In this document: positions 26,209-34,015 of the stretch, one piece after another
Layout of the letters: the number at the start of each line of letters is the position of its first letter
Numbering within the stretch: position 1 is the first letter of the stretch
Source: Alkalispirochaeta americana
Lineage (GTDB): Bacteria; Spirochaetota; Spirochaetia; DSM-27196; Alkalispirochaetaceae
Reading direction: 5' to 3'
NCBI RefSeq assembly: GCF_900156105.1
Contig: NZ_FTMS01000006.1
Location: forward strand, 62,001-126,000
DNA: 64,000 nt
Made by a program: the position numbers and the translations under genes
The notes under the pieces: generated by a model
What the model was told of the DNA's origin: nothing
Databases searched by the model: none
Seen by the model: the letters and a program-made list of their open reading frames with translations, nothing else

Positions 26209-26313
26209 AGACAAATTGTCCTCATTTGCTCTCATTTGAGGTCATCTTGTCTCATTGACACACGTCGTGGTCTGTCGTTACTTGACAATGAGACAAGTTG
26301 TACTCAATAATAT
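26209..26313 (+). promoter_or_regulatory. abiE promoter with inverted-repeat operators
   Basis: TTGACA at 26282-26287 and AATAAT at 26306-26311 (18-bp spacer) make a strong promoter for abiEi. TTGTCTCATT (26247-26256) is inverted as AATGAGACAA (26287-26296), overlapping the -35. A further near-palindrome, GACAAATTGTC, lies at 26210-26220. AbiEi antitoxins are known to bind inverted repeats in their own promoter, so these are candidate operators. Confidence 0.6.
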
Positions 26314-26328
26314 GTATGTGAGGACATA

Positions 26329-26937
26329 ATGTCTCGTGAACAAACCGACAAAAGCGCTCTCGAAACCATGGAGAAACACGGCGGACAACTCCGCATGGCA
26401 GAAGCACTCAAGGAAGGCATAGCTCGACGAACGCTATACCGACTCGTCGACGAGGGCAAGCTGGAGCGAATAACTCGCGGGGTATACCGTCTTGCCCACC
26501 TTCCGGAAATCAGCTATCCGGATTTTGTAACGGTGTCTGTCCGTGCCCCTAAGGCTGTCATCTGCCTGGTATCCGCCCTGTCTTTCCACGACCTCACAAC
26601 CCAAGTACCTCATTCGGTGTGGATCGCTATTCCCCGGGACTCAAGACCTCCAAGGATCGACTACCCACCCATCTCGTGGATCGAGGTTTCTGGAGAGGCC
26701 TACGACAGTGGGGTAGAACGACACTTCCTTGATGAAACAGAGGTCCGCATCTACGGACCAGAGAAAACCCTTGCGGACTGCTTCAAATACCGAAACAAGA
26801 TCGGTATGGATGTCGTGCTCGAGGCCCTCAACCTATATGTGCGTGGCAGCAGGCAAGATATCGACAGCCTTCTCCACTTTGCGGAGATCTGCCGCGTTTC
26901 AGCTGTAATGAAACCCTACCTGGAGGCGCTGGTGTGA
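26329..26937 (+). CDS. AbiEi-type antitoxin (type IV toxin-antitoxin)
   Basis: A 202-aa antitoxin/transcriptional repressor of the AbiE system, giving abortive infection in relatives. N-terminal winged helix (residues about 10-55, RTLYRLVDEGKLERITRGVY) and a C-terminal AbiEi domain with IRIYGPEKTLADCFKYRNKI-like core (VRIYGPEKTLADCFKYR, near residue 145). Overlaps the toxin gene by 4 bp. Upstream inverted repeats suit autoregulation. Base composition is lower in GC than the flanking core genes. Confidence 0.88.
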   Translation: MSREQTDKSALETMEKHGGQLRMAEALKEGIARRTLYRLVDEGKLERITRGVYRLAHLPEISYPDFVTVSVRAPKAVICLVSALSFHDLTTQVPHSVWIAIPRDSRPPRIDYPPISWIEVSGEAYDSGVERHFLDETEVRIYGPEKTLADCFKYRNKIGMDVVLEALNLYVRGSRQDIDSLLHFAEICRVSAVMKPYLEALV

Positions 26938-27746
26938 ACACCAAGAAAAACATCGCCGCTTCAGTCCGACAACGACTGCTCAACAGGGCCCGCACGGACG
27001 AAAGACCGTTTGCCGAGCTACTTCAATACTACGCAATGGAGCGTTTTCTGTTTCGATTATCGCAGTCGGAACACGCCCGGAGGTTCATCTTGAAAGGCGC
27101 GCTTCTGTTGCGCACCTGGGGATCTGCGATAGGTCGTCCAACGATGGATATCGATTTGTCGGGAAAAACCTTGAATGATATTTCCGCCATACAAGCCCAA
27201 ATCACCGACGTAATCGGTGTCGCTTCGAACGACGGACTGGTTTTTGATTCGAAATCGATCCAGGTGCAGCGTATCACTGAAGAGGCAGAATACGAAGGTA
27301 TCCGGGCTCGATTCCTGGGGTATCTAGGAGCAGCTCGGATCACCATGCAGATCGATATCGGGTTTGGTGACGTCGTATTCCCGGAACCCACAGAGGTGGA
27401 ACTGCCGAGTGTTCTTGATGCGGATCCTTTCACGATGCTCGGCTACAGCCGTGAGAGCGCGATCGCCGAAAAAGTCGAAACGATGGTCAAACTCGGACTG
27501 GTGAACAGCCGGATGAAGGATTTCCACGATATATGGCTGCTGAGCCGAGGCTTCGACTACTCCGGCGCACTCCTACAAAAAGCAATGGTACAAACCTTCG
27601 AAACGCGGGACACCACCATACCACCAGGTTTCGAATCGATCGTGGCGCAGGTGCAGACCTTTACCGAGCCTGTTCTTCAGAGTATTCGTTCACCCGATCC
27701 CTTCGCCGTGACCTGGAAGGCGCCTGGCCCTTGGGGGATTACCTGA
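26934..27746 (+). CDS. AbiEii-type nucleotidyltransferase toxin
   Basis: A 270-aa nucleotidyltransferase-fold toxin. Seen: FILKGALLLRTWG (conserved GG/KG block near residue 45), RPTMDIDLSG with the catalytic DxD pair (near residue 67), and AIAEKVETMVKLGLVNSRMKDFHDIWLL near residue 180, the signature AbiEii region. The C-terminus ends in GPWGIT, short of many relatives (about 300 aa) but with the usual terminal PW. Its stop falls in a repeated sequence also found at 28891. Together with 26329 it appears intact. Confidence 0.88.
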   Translation: MNTKKNIAASVRQRLLNRARTDERPFAELLQYYAMERFLFRLSQSEHARRFILKGALLLRTWGSAIGRPTMDIDLSGKTLNDISAIQAQITDVIGVASNDGLVFDSKSIQVQRITEEAEYEGIRARFLGYLGAARITMQIDIGFGDVVFPEPTEVELPSVLDADPFTMLGYSRESAIAEKVETMVKLGLVNSRMKDFHDIWLLSRGFDYSGALLQKAMVQTFETRDTTIPPGFESIVAQVQTFTEPVLQSIRSPDPFAVTWKAPGPWGIT

Positions 27747-27768
27747 CCATCCCACTTGGTCCGAGAGT
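27741..27768. repeat. Dispersed repeat, copy 1
   Basis: TACCTGACCATCCCACTTGG and the following TCCGAGAG recur at 28891-28918 with about four differences. The first copy spans the abiEii stop codon. A shorter match, GGTCTGAGATTA, is at 25606. Nature unknown; could be ends of a small mobile element or a recombination site. Confidence 0.45.
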
Positions 27769-27864
27769 ATTGGATCGAAACAACCACCGTGCGTCTCCAC
27801 CTTGTCAGTGGCTTCGCTCGGCTATGCATTCGAGAGCACACCAGCCGAAATCGATAGTGTTTCG

Positions 27865-28059
27865 TCAGATACCCATTTCGCTTCGTACATCCGCGAGAGA
27901 CCGAGTCTCCGCATCCTGTTCAGCCTGCTTCGCCTCCCGCAGATCGCGGAGATCCTCGTAATCGTTGAGCTCGGTTTCTATACGTTCAAACTCTTCGTAT
28001 GGCAGAATCACGAATTCCTTTTTTCCGTCTTTCTCAAGTATCTTCGGATGCAGCTCCAT
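27865..28059 (-). CDS. Phd/YefM-like antitoxin
   Basis: A 64-aa protein, MELHPKILEKDGKKEFVILP then EEFERIETELNDYEDLRDLREAK: the shortened Phd-like antitoxin type whose C-terminal acidic helix neutralises RelE toxins. AAGGAGG lies 4 bp before ATG. It follows the toxin gene by 9 bp, so gene order is toxin first. The region between its stop and abiEii (27747-27864) shows no gene. Confidence 0.75.
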   Translation of the reverse strand: MELHPKILEKDGKKEFVILPYEEFERIETELNDYEDLRDLREAKQAEQDAETRSLADVRSEMGI

Positions 28060-28068
28060 GACTCCTCC

Positions 28069-28320
28069 TTACCGATATGCCTCTCGGCGATGCATGATGC
28101 GATAGACGATCACACGATCTGTACCATCGATTTCGAACAATACACGATAATCACCAACTCGCAACCGGTACTCCGGCGTGTGGTTCGTCAGCTTCTTCAC
28201 GTCTCCCTGTAGATCGTGTTGAAGTCGCTCCAACGAATCCGCGACCCTGATCGCTTGAGCTTTTTCGATCCTCCGAAGGTCCTTAACCGCTTTCGGCTTT
28301 AGGTCGATCGCGTATTCCAC
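28069..28320 (-). CDS. RelE/ParE-family toxin
   Basis: An 83-aa protein with the RelE pattern: VKDLRRIEKAQAIRVADSLERL, then KKLTNHTPEYRLRVGDYRVLFEID and a C-terminal VYRIMHRREAYR containing the H-R residues that act in mRNA cleavage of RelE relatives. It is immediately upstream of the Phd-like gene on the same strand. The toxin-before-antitoxin order is like higBA. It appears full length. Confidence 0.82.
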   Translation of the reverse strand: MEYAIDLKPKAVKDLRRIEKAQAIRVADSLERLQHDLQGDVKKLTNHTPEYRLRVGDYRVLFEIDGTDRVIVYRIMHRREAYR

Positions 28321-28466
28321 ACAACAAATCTAACACATCTTTGGTCATTAGGCTCCATCTAAGATTCCCCCGCGTTTCGGTCCGGCCATTGAGCAGAGAT
28401 GCTGCTATGCAAACAGCCTATATAATCGAACGGCGGCAGACATCGATGATCGTCAGGAAGGGTTCG

Positions 28467-28778
28467 TTATCGTTTGCCACGTAGTCCTCGTTCCACGTCG
28501 GCAAGGTTGTCTTCCACCTGACTGAGTTTCTCTTCCAGGACCTTTCTCTGCCGCACCTTCGCTTTTACTTCTTGGGCAGCATCGGAGTCGACCGGACCGA
28601 CATATTCGAACTTCACTTTGTCGGACTCCCGATATGCAAGATAGAGATACTCCCGATTCCATCGCTTCTTTCTGGAAAGAGATCCCTTCGGTAGCTCAGA
28701 CAGTTGCCGCTCGTATCGCGCCTTGAGGCTGAGAAGTCTACGCTTCTCCTCTTCGAGGATAGCGAATACCATTGCCAT
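28467..28778 (-). CDS. Hypothetical coiled-coil protein (DUF6788-like)
   Basis: A 103-aa basic protein. Helix RRLLSLKARYERQLSEL, then REYLYLAYRESDKVKFEYVG, then a coiled coil of about 35 residues. The central YLAYRE...YVG block is like small proteins (DUF6788-type) found beside mobile elements and nucleotidyltransferases. Start 28778 has AAGGA at suitable spacing; ATG two codons in is possible. A near-palindrome with a TATACT lies just upstream (28798-28821). Function unknown. Confidence 0.5.
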   Translation of the reverse strand: MAMVFAILEEEKRRLLSLKARYERQLSELPKGSLSRKKRWNREYLYLAYRESDKVKFEYVGPVDSDAAQEVKAKVRQRKVLEEKLSQVEDNLADVERGLRGKR

Positions 28779-29271
28779 TGCTTATATCCTTGCCTAACAA
28801 ATAGACAGTATACGGTATTTGTTTGGCAAGCAATGCATTTGTCGGAACAAGCGGCTGTTGCGTGATGGTCAGCATCAGATTCTCGGGAATACCTGACCAT
28901 CTCACTTGGTCTGAGATTTAGTCTGAGATTGTAGAACGGAAAATTGCGCAAAAGCGAGTCCAAGCGACGCAGGATCATCAGCTCAACCGGACAGCCGTGA
29001 TCTGAACCGAAATTTTGCGGTTCTTGAATGACTCTGATTCACAATGTATATACAGAAATGGTATAACAAAACTGTATGGATGTTGTTCGGGATGAGGAAA
29101 GGAATACGGTCCTCAAACAGGAAAAGCAACGTCTCGCTCCAGTTGTCGTGGCTATCGCGTTCCCCGCCCGGAGGATTTTCTCCTCTCGGACAGATCTCCG
29201 TTTTCCCCCGGAAACACTGTCCGAAATCACCGGAGTATACACACAGCACCCCATAGGGCGAAGGAAAACGT
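28779..29271. other. Gene-poor spacer with palindrome and dispersed repeat
   Basis: About 490 bp with no credible gene. It holds the inverted repeat CAAATA...TATTTG (28798-28821) around TATACT, likely the promoter/operator of the gene to the left. The second copy of the TACCTGACCATC repeat is at 28891-28918, followed by another GTCTGAGATT at 28920. ORFs in this spacer overlap one another on both strands and resemble no family I know. The last 30 bp carry GAAGGA for the TSUP gene. Confidence 0.4.
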
Positions 29272-30000
29272 GTGAACGTCGAATACACATTAGGACTCAT
29301 CTCATTTCTGACCTCCTTCGTTGCCGCAGTTATCGGCTTTGGCGGAGGCATGCTACTCATCGCCATACTCCCCGTTTTCTTGAGCCCCGGCCTCATTATC
29401 CCCGTTCATGGAATTACACAACTCGCGAGCAATTCTTCCCGGCTACTCTTCTCTTTCACCCACGTGCGATGGACCCTGCTTCCCCGATTTCTGGCGGGAT
29501 CTTTAGCGGGAGCACTGGTGTTTGGTTACTTTCTGTCGAATATTCCAATCAGGTATCTGCCTGTGGCAATTGGCAGCTACATCCTTCTCACCCTCTGGAG
29601 CAGGAGATTCTCTTCTCTGGCGGGCAAGTACGAGAACTACTATGTGATTGGCTTTATACAAACCGGTCTGGGACTCGTCGTTGGATCAGCGGGGCCCTTA
29701 TCCCTATCTCTCTTGACAAAAAAACTGAAAACAAAAGACGAGATCATCGCCACCAGCTCGATGTTTCTGACAATCAGTCACTTTGCGAAAATACCAGTCT
29801 ATTCAGCAATTGCAACGGGACTGACCTCAGCGCTGGGAATAACAACCGCCATGGTAATAGGGTCGATTCTGGGATCGTTTGCCGGCACACGGGCACGCCT
29901 TCAAGTCAGCAACGATACCGTCTTGGGGGTAATAAAAATCCTGCTCACCCTGTTATCCCTCCACATGATCTCCAGGGCCCTGCCTTTCCCCTGGAGCTAA
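29272..30000 (+). CDS. TSUP-family (TauE/SafE) membrane transporter
   Basis: A 242-aa polytopic membrane protein with about seven helices and two related halves, each with an N-terminal glycine-rich helix: FVAAVIGFGGGMLLIAILP near residue 15 and QTGLGLVVGSAGPLSLSLL near residue 130. These are diagnostic of TSUP sulfite/organosulfonate exporters. The start is GTG at 29272 with AAGGA upstream. Neighbours do not show a sulfur pathway, so the substrate is open. It lies in the accessory island and looks intact. Confidence 0.85.
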   Translation: MNVEYTLGLISFLTSFVAAVIGFGGGMLLIAILPVFLSPGLIIPVHGITQLASNSSRLLFSFTHVRWTLLPRFLAGSLAGALVFGYFLSNIPIRYLPVAIGSYILLTLWSRRFSSLAGKYENYYVIGFIQTGLGLVVGSAGPLSLSLLTKKLKTKDEIIATSSMFLTISHFAKIPVYSAIATGLTSALGITTAMVIGSILGSFAGTRARLQVSNDTVLGVIKILLTLLSLHMISRALPFPWS

Positions 30001-30056
30001 CCCTGCCCTGGGCTCCTCACCCTGAGAACAGGAACCGAGACCCTGATGAAGACTAT

Positions 30057-30123
30057 CTCGCGGAGAGTTTCCTCTCAGCGAGGCAGTCCCCACTGCTCCC
30101 GGCTTGCCCTCCCAGGGAGGGCA
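30057..30123. other. Two hairpin-forming sequences after the TSUP gene
   Basis: CTCGCGGAGAG/CTCTCAGCGAG with a 4-nt loop at 30057-30082, and a perfect palindrome TGCCCTCCC-A-GGGAGGGCA at 30105-30123. Neither has a T-run, so they are not standard terminators. Confidence 0.4.
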
Positions 30124-30149
30124 TCCTATCATTGGGAAAACCTGTCAGT

Positions 30150-30390
30150 TTAACTCGTTCGGCGTGAGTCGTGCACATGCGTCGATCCGATCAAGATCGA
30201 TTTGAGCTTGTTGTGCGTGTGTGGCGGAGTGATACCGGCGCGTACCAGAATCGCTTTCAGACTCTTTTCCGCAGCTTGCTGCGCGTGAAAACCAATCACC
30301 TCGATTGGTTGGGGGAGCATATCCAGTGGTAGTAGTCTGCCTCACCAAAATCAGCCTCAGCCTCGCCCAGAGAATGCGTCAGCGGGTATC
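30150..30390 (-). pseudogene. HEPN-domain protein remnant
   Basis: From 30320 to 30150 the minus strand reads MLPQPIEVIGFHAQQAAEKS followed by LKAILVRAGITPPHTH, the classic HEPN helix seen in MNT/HEPN toxin pairs. Upstream, in another frame, is LGEAEADFGEADYY, which fits the preceding HEPN helix; a frameshift near 30325 separates them. The C-terminus is cut after about 55 residues. The piece is too short for the usual ORF cut-offs. No partner nucleotidyltransferase is adjacent. Confidence 0.6.
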
Positions 30391-30395
30391 GCCGG

Positions 30396-30482
30396 ATCGT
30401 GCTCCTCTGCAATCTCAGTGACCGACATCCCTTTACGAAAGAACGCCGATCGAATACGTTGTTGTTGAGCCATTGTGAGCAT
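30396..30482 (-). pseudogene. IS21-family istA N-terminal remnant
   Basis: Starting at ATG 30482 the minus strand reads MLTMAQQQRIRSAFFRKGMS then VTEIAEEHD, the N-terminal HTH of an IS21-type IstA transposase. After this the homology stops and HEPN-like sequence begins, so only about 29 codons remain. Confidence 0.45.
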
Positions 30483-30599
30483 CCTTGATGGTGCCTCCCT
30501 TGCTGGTTGGTGGTTCTTCCACCAAGGGCAGGCGACCCATCCGAGGTCTTACAATGGCTCTTGCAATCCCGGGGAAATCCGCGATGCAAGAGCGGGGGG

Positions 30600-30790
30600 T
30601 GGGAGAGAATCTCCTGGATAGACCGATCAAGGTTCTGCTCCGCCACAACCGCACGGTAGGCATCGGTTGAGATAGCGAAACCGGACGGCACCGGCAGGCC
30701 CGCGCGAAGCATCTCGCCAAGATTAACGGCCTTTCCCCCGACGAGGTCAATACAGTCGCTGGTGAGCGAATCGAGCACAATTGTTCGGGG
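30600..30790 (-). pseudogene. Phosphoenolpyruvate synthase/PPDK N-terminal remnant
   Basis: The minus strand reads DLVGGKAVNLGEMLRAGLPV then PSGFAISTDAYRAVVA, the start of the PEP/pyruvate-binding (PPDK_N) domain. The frame is lost after about 60 residues and nothing of the catalytic histidine or PEP-binding domains follows. A fragment brought in and truncated within the island. Confidence 0.65.
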
Positions 30791-30964
30791 TCTGGCGTGA
30801 GTGCACTGGCGCTGTTCGTTCCGTCCACGGGGTTCCTTTCTTCTCCACAACACAGGGTTAACCAACAATGCCAGACCCGCGAAGCGGGGGGTACAAACCG
30901 TGACAGCCGGGGGTGTCCGGATCCAGAGGACCATCATACTCAGTTCACTTTGTAATCTTCCCTT

Positions 30965-32605
30965 CTATTCCACGCTGTAGTCCGGGGCGACCTCTGCGGC
31001 CTCTTCGTGCTGCCCCTGCTGATACACCGGTATGTACCCCGACAGGTAGCGGCTGAGCCGGGAGTCGCAAGCATAGACGAAGGTCCCCCGAATACCTCTC
31101 GTCATGAGGGTTTTGTAAATATTCAGAATGTAGTCTACCATCCGGGAGGGGGAAAGGGATTTATGCTTGCCATGCCGGTCCTTGTAACGCTCGGGATGGT
31201 AGCGCAACAGACCATTCTCCATGGTAATCTCCGGGCCGATGATGACCCCGGCATAATTCAGGTCATAACCTTGAACAGTGTGGATGCAGCCTACCTCTCT
31301 ATGAGCATTGGGGCTGTTGATCCAGTTCTTCGTGGTGGAATTCCATCTGAGCCGGCAACCCTCTATTTCTATATCGCAAACATCGGGATTGTCTCGACTG
31401 ATCCAGTCCCAGGCGAAGCCTGCTGCCAACCGGCAGAGGCCATGCTGCTCATTCAGACCCTGAATATCTCTGATCATGGGCAGCAAACGGGTGTACAGGC
31501 GCAGGTCGTAGCCCGGAAAACTCTCGGTCTGCGGATTGCGCTGGCGCAGAATGGCATCGATGTAACCGGTATAACGGTTGCCGGCCAGAACCCTCATCTG
31601 CGACTGCAGCACAAACTGTCGCGATTTCGGAGCCAGCGAGCTAAAACGGTTAGCTGCAACATCAGAGGGTTTTACGCTCTGCTTACTATCATAGAGCAAC
31701 ACCGCGTGGCGGGTTTTCTGCAGAATCCAGTCTAATTGATCGGTTTGCCCCGGGTCGAGGCCGAGCTTTCGGGCAGCAGAGTCAAAGGCCGCGTAGCTTG
31801 CCAGATTCTGTCGACGGGTCAGGCGGTGGGCCTCATCCACAATCAAGAGGTCAAACTTCTGCTCGTCCTTTACCACCCCGTTGGGGCCCAGCACCATGTT
31901 CTTTTTGAGCCCCGAGATGCTTCCAAAGATTTGTCGCACCGTTTCGCGCAGCGAGGTCTGTGGCAGCACTATACCAATCTTGAGTCCCGCCGTAGCATCT
32001 CCCGACAGCAGATACTTTACCAGATAGATCGCCAGAATAGTCTTGCCCGAACCCGGCTCACCCTTGATGATGCTGAGTGATTCCGGGTTGGAGGTAATGA
32101 TTCCCTCCAGCTCGGCAACGATTTCAGCCTGATCATCGGTCAGAGCCTTGTAGGGAGAGTACTTAAACAGATCACTGTTCTGAATATCATCTATGCTGTG
32201 ACGGACAATATTATGGCTCTTGAGTTCATCCCAGATCTCCCGAAACAGATCCTCGTAGTACTGGCGGTTATAGTAGTTGTGATTGCGTAATCCCCGATTG
32301 CTGTTCTGCAAGGTGTAGGTGCCATCGCCGGAAATATACTCGATAAGCGAGGCCTCAAGATCCAGGGTAGCAGACTTGTTAAACTTTTCATCCTTGATCA
32401 GGAAGATCCTGCTGAAGATTCGCCGTTCGCGGTTGGCCAAATGATTGCGGATGCGCTGCAGAGCACTGGTTGTCTCGCCAATATAAGCCTGCTTGCGGTT
32501 TTCCAGAATATAGATGATCGGCCAGTTGCGATACTGTTGCTCATTCTTAAGCGTCTCCAGGGTTTCAGGGGCAAAATTGTAACTCACAACCCTGTTCGTC
32601 GTCAT
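30965..32605 (-). CDS. GIY-YIG nuclease + DUF2075-type DNA/RNA helicase
   Basis: A 546-aa protein. N-terminal GIY-YIG-like nuclease: PIIYILENRKQAYIGETTSA (residues about 29-48, YIL and YIGET as the GIY and YIG elements) and a conserved LIEYIS. Then a superfamily 1-like helicase domain (DUF2075): Walker A KGEPGSGKT (about residue 189), Walker B LLIVDEAHRL (about 252), QSQMR (about 340) and a late VGCIHTVQGYDLNYAGVIIG (about residue 443). It overlaps the MazG-like gene by 4 bp. DUF2075 proteins are common in defence islands; its role here is inferred from that and from the setting. Confidence 0.85.
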   Translation of the reverse strand: MTTNRVVSYNFAPETLETLKNEQQYRNWPIIYILENRKQAYIGETTSALQRIRNHLANRERRIFSRIFLIKDEKFNKSATLDLEASLIEYISGDGTYTLQNSNRGLRNHNYYNRQYYEDLFREIWDELKSHNIVRHSIDDIQNSDLFKYSPYKALTDDQAEIVAELEGIITSNPESLSIIKGEPGSGKTILAIYLVKYLLSGDATAGLKIGIVLPQTSLRETVRQIFGSISGLKKNMVLGPNGVVKDEQKFDLLIVDEAHRLTRRQNLASYAAFDSAARKLGLDPGQTDQLDWILQKTRHAVLLYDSKQSVKPSDVAANRFSSLAPKSRQFVLQSQMRVLAGNRYTGYIDAILRQRNPQTESFPGYDLRLYTRLLPMIRDIQGLNEQHGLCRLAAGFAWDWISRDNPDVCDIEIEGCRLRWNSTTKNWINSPNAHREVGCIHTVQGYDLNYAGVIIGPEITMENGLLRYHPERYKDRHGKHKSLSPSRMVDYILNIYKTLMTRGIRGTFVYACDSRLSRYLSGYIPVYQQGQHEEAAEVAPDYSVE

Positions 32606-32952
32606 ATCTCTGCCTTCTCAGACACTCCTGGATCCACCCGCGTGGCCTTACCGTTGTTCCCCCTGACCCGATCCACGGGGAATCGCTCCTCATTTCGTGC
32701 AAGCTTTTGCTCCATCAGCGCCAGCGGATCCCGCCCAATCTCCTTTGCCAGCAGAAAACAGTAGATTAGAACATCGGCGATCTCATCAGCGAGCTTGTCA
32801 TCCGGCGGCTTTTCGCCCCACTGAAATAACTCCAGCAGCTCACCGGCCTCTATCGATACCGATTTAGCAAGATTTTCTTTGGTGTGAAATTGCTGCCAGT
32901 CGCGCCTGTCGCGGAATGCTACAATACGTTGCATTAGTTTTTCTGCGGTCAT
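32602..32952 (-). CDS. MazG-like nucleotide pyrophosphohydrolase
   Basis: A 116-aa all-alpha NTP pyrophosphatase of the MazG/dCTPase group. Metal-binding helices are visible: SIEAGELLELFQW (ExxE, residues about 32-44) and DEIADVLIYCFLL (EIADV, residues about 55-68). AAGGAG lies 6 bp before ATG. Its TGA overlaps the ATG of the GIY-YIG/DUF2075 helicase, so the two are translationally coupled. Likely hydrolyses (d)NTPs or modified nucleotides to monophosphates; substrate not determined by sequence. Confidence 0.88.
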   Translation of the reverse strand: MTAEKLMQRIVAFRDRRDWQQFHTKENLAKSVSIEAGELLELFQWGEKPPDDKLADEIADVLIYCFLLAKEIGRDPLALMEQKLARNEERFPVDRVRGNNGKATRVDPGVSEKAEI

Positions 32953-33027
32953 GAAGGACTCCTTGGAGGCAAGTGTAGCACATGAGACCAGTCACTGCCG
33001 AGAAATCCCCTGAAAGGGCCCCCGCAA

Positions 33028-33246
33028 TCACTCCCCTTTGAGACCGTCAGGGCCCACCTCAAAGCTCGCGCAATAGGGACAGTAGGGTCGAACGGTGTAC
33101 TTGATATCCGATTCGTCTATCTGTGCCTTTGGAACTGCGGCGTATAAAAGATCATGAAGGCTCCAGGTATGGCAAAAACTCTCGCAGGTCTGTATTCCTG
33201 AAAAAGTTCGCCCACAGGCGAAACACACATAGCGGGATTCTTCCAT
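33028..33246 (-). CDS. Small zinc-ribbon protein
   Basis: A 72-aa protein with two CxxC pairs, VCFACGRTF near the start and YCPYCASF near the end, plus CESFCHTW between, suggesting one or two bound zinc ions. ATG at 33246 is preferred because AGGA is 5 bp upstream; another ATG is two codons earlier. Family not recognised; may be cargo of the island. Confidence 0.55.
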   Translation of the reverse strand: MEESRYVCFACGRTFSGIQTCESFCHTWSLHDLLYAAVPKAQIDESDIKYTVRPYCPYCASFEVGPDGLKGE

Positions 33247-33276
33247 TCTCATCCTAATTTCCCGCCAAAATTATAC

Positions 33277-33480
33277 CTACACCGGCGGGGAGACGCCGAA
33301 GGCCTGGTAGATTTCCCGTTGTCGTTTGGTGACTGGAAACAGGATCCGGCGGCCGTCGATCACCTGGGTGCGTAGCTTTTCCATCGTCCGGATCAGCTCC
33401 TTCATGGTCATCGTCTTGTAGAGCTTCTGCTCAAGCATCACGCGATGAAAATGGATATTCCGCTGAATCCTGCCACCCGG
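33277..33480 (-). pseudogene. Transposase C-terminal fragment
   Basis: The minus strand reads NIHFHRVMLEQKLYKTMTMK and ELIRTMEKLRTQVIDGRRIL, ending in FPVTKRQREIYQAFGV and a stop. This resembles the C-terminal end of IS1634-like transposases (a helix, then a T-x-x-Q-x-x-I motif). Homology stops at the IS21 fragment on the other side. Low-confidence family call. Confidence 0.35.
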
Positions 33481-33532
33481 GGAGTGTGTGCAACCTCGCT
33501 TCAGCCAGCATAGGGCGCCGGCAGGTTTGTCG

Positions 33533-33850
33533 TCAATCTGAGGGTGTTTGTCGCCGTCTACTCCCTCCTTTCAGTTCGAATATCCAGGGCGTGTGGGCAA
33601 GACGGTCCATTATCGCATCGGCGATCGTCGGTTCTCCGATGATCTCATGCCACGCACCGATGGGAACTTGGCCGGTGATGATCGTCCCGGCTGTGTTGTA
33701 GCGGTCGTCCAGGAGTTCAAGCAGCGACAGGCGGTCATCTGAGTTCAGGGGAGTGAGCCCGAAGTCATCGATGATGAGTAATCCGGTCTTGGAGAAGCGT
33801 TGGAAAATGCTGTCTATCTTACCGTTCGGGATGACGGGGTTGGTCACCAT
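33533..33850 (-). pseudogene. istB: IS21-family IstB ATPase remnant
   Basis: C-terminal part of the IstB helper ATPase. It reads GLLIIDDFGLTPLNSDDRLS (Walker B), DDRYNTAGTIITGQVPIGAW (sensor 1), and IIGEPTIADAIMDRLAHT, ending with LKGGSRRR. The P-loop half is missing; homology stops near 33840. It is in the opposite relative order to the istA piece at 30.4 kb, so the two come from different IS21 copies or were rearranged. Confidence 0.75.
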
Positions 33851-33871
33851 GATAACTTTGATTCTCCCCAA

Positions 33872-34015
33872 TCAACCGGCTTCGGCTACATGATAATTGA
33901 CATGTTATCAGATTCTTATACGGTTGAGTATGATAACGGCACCAAAAGCATAGTGAAGTTTGAGCTATAATTTACTTCACTGAGAGCGGCAACTCGGGGG
34001 CAAGGGAAAAACAGG
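33872..34015. other. AT-rich spacer with two inverted repeats
   Basis: TGATAA (33891-33896) pairs with TTATCA (33905-33910). AGTGAAGT (33952-33959) pairs with ACTTCACT (33974-33981) around an AT-rich centre. No gene. It marks the right end of the IS-rich island before the exopolysaccharide locus. Confidence 0.35.

Noticed and set aside
29076-30167. 363-codon plus frame overlapping the TSUP gene
   Set aside because: It is in another frame from the clearly membrane-spanning TSUP protein, and its product is not membrane-like or domain-bearing.
33533-33871. IstB remnant as a DnaC-like replication loader
   Set aside because: The sequence ends with LKGGSRRR and the ILAD-type blocks typical of IstB, lacks the P-loop, and is next to other transposase debris.
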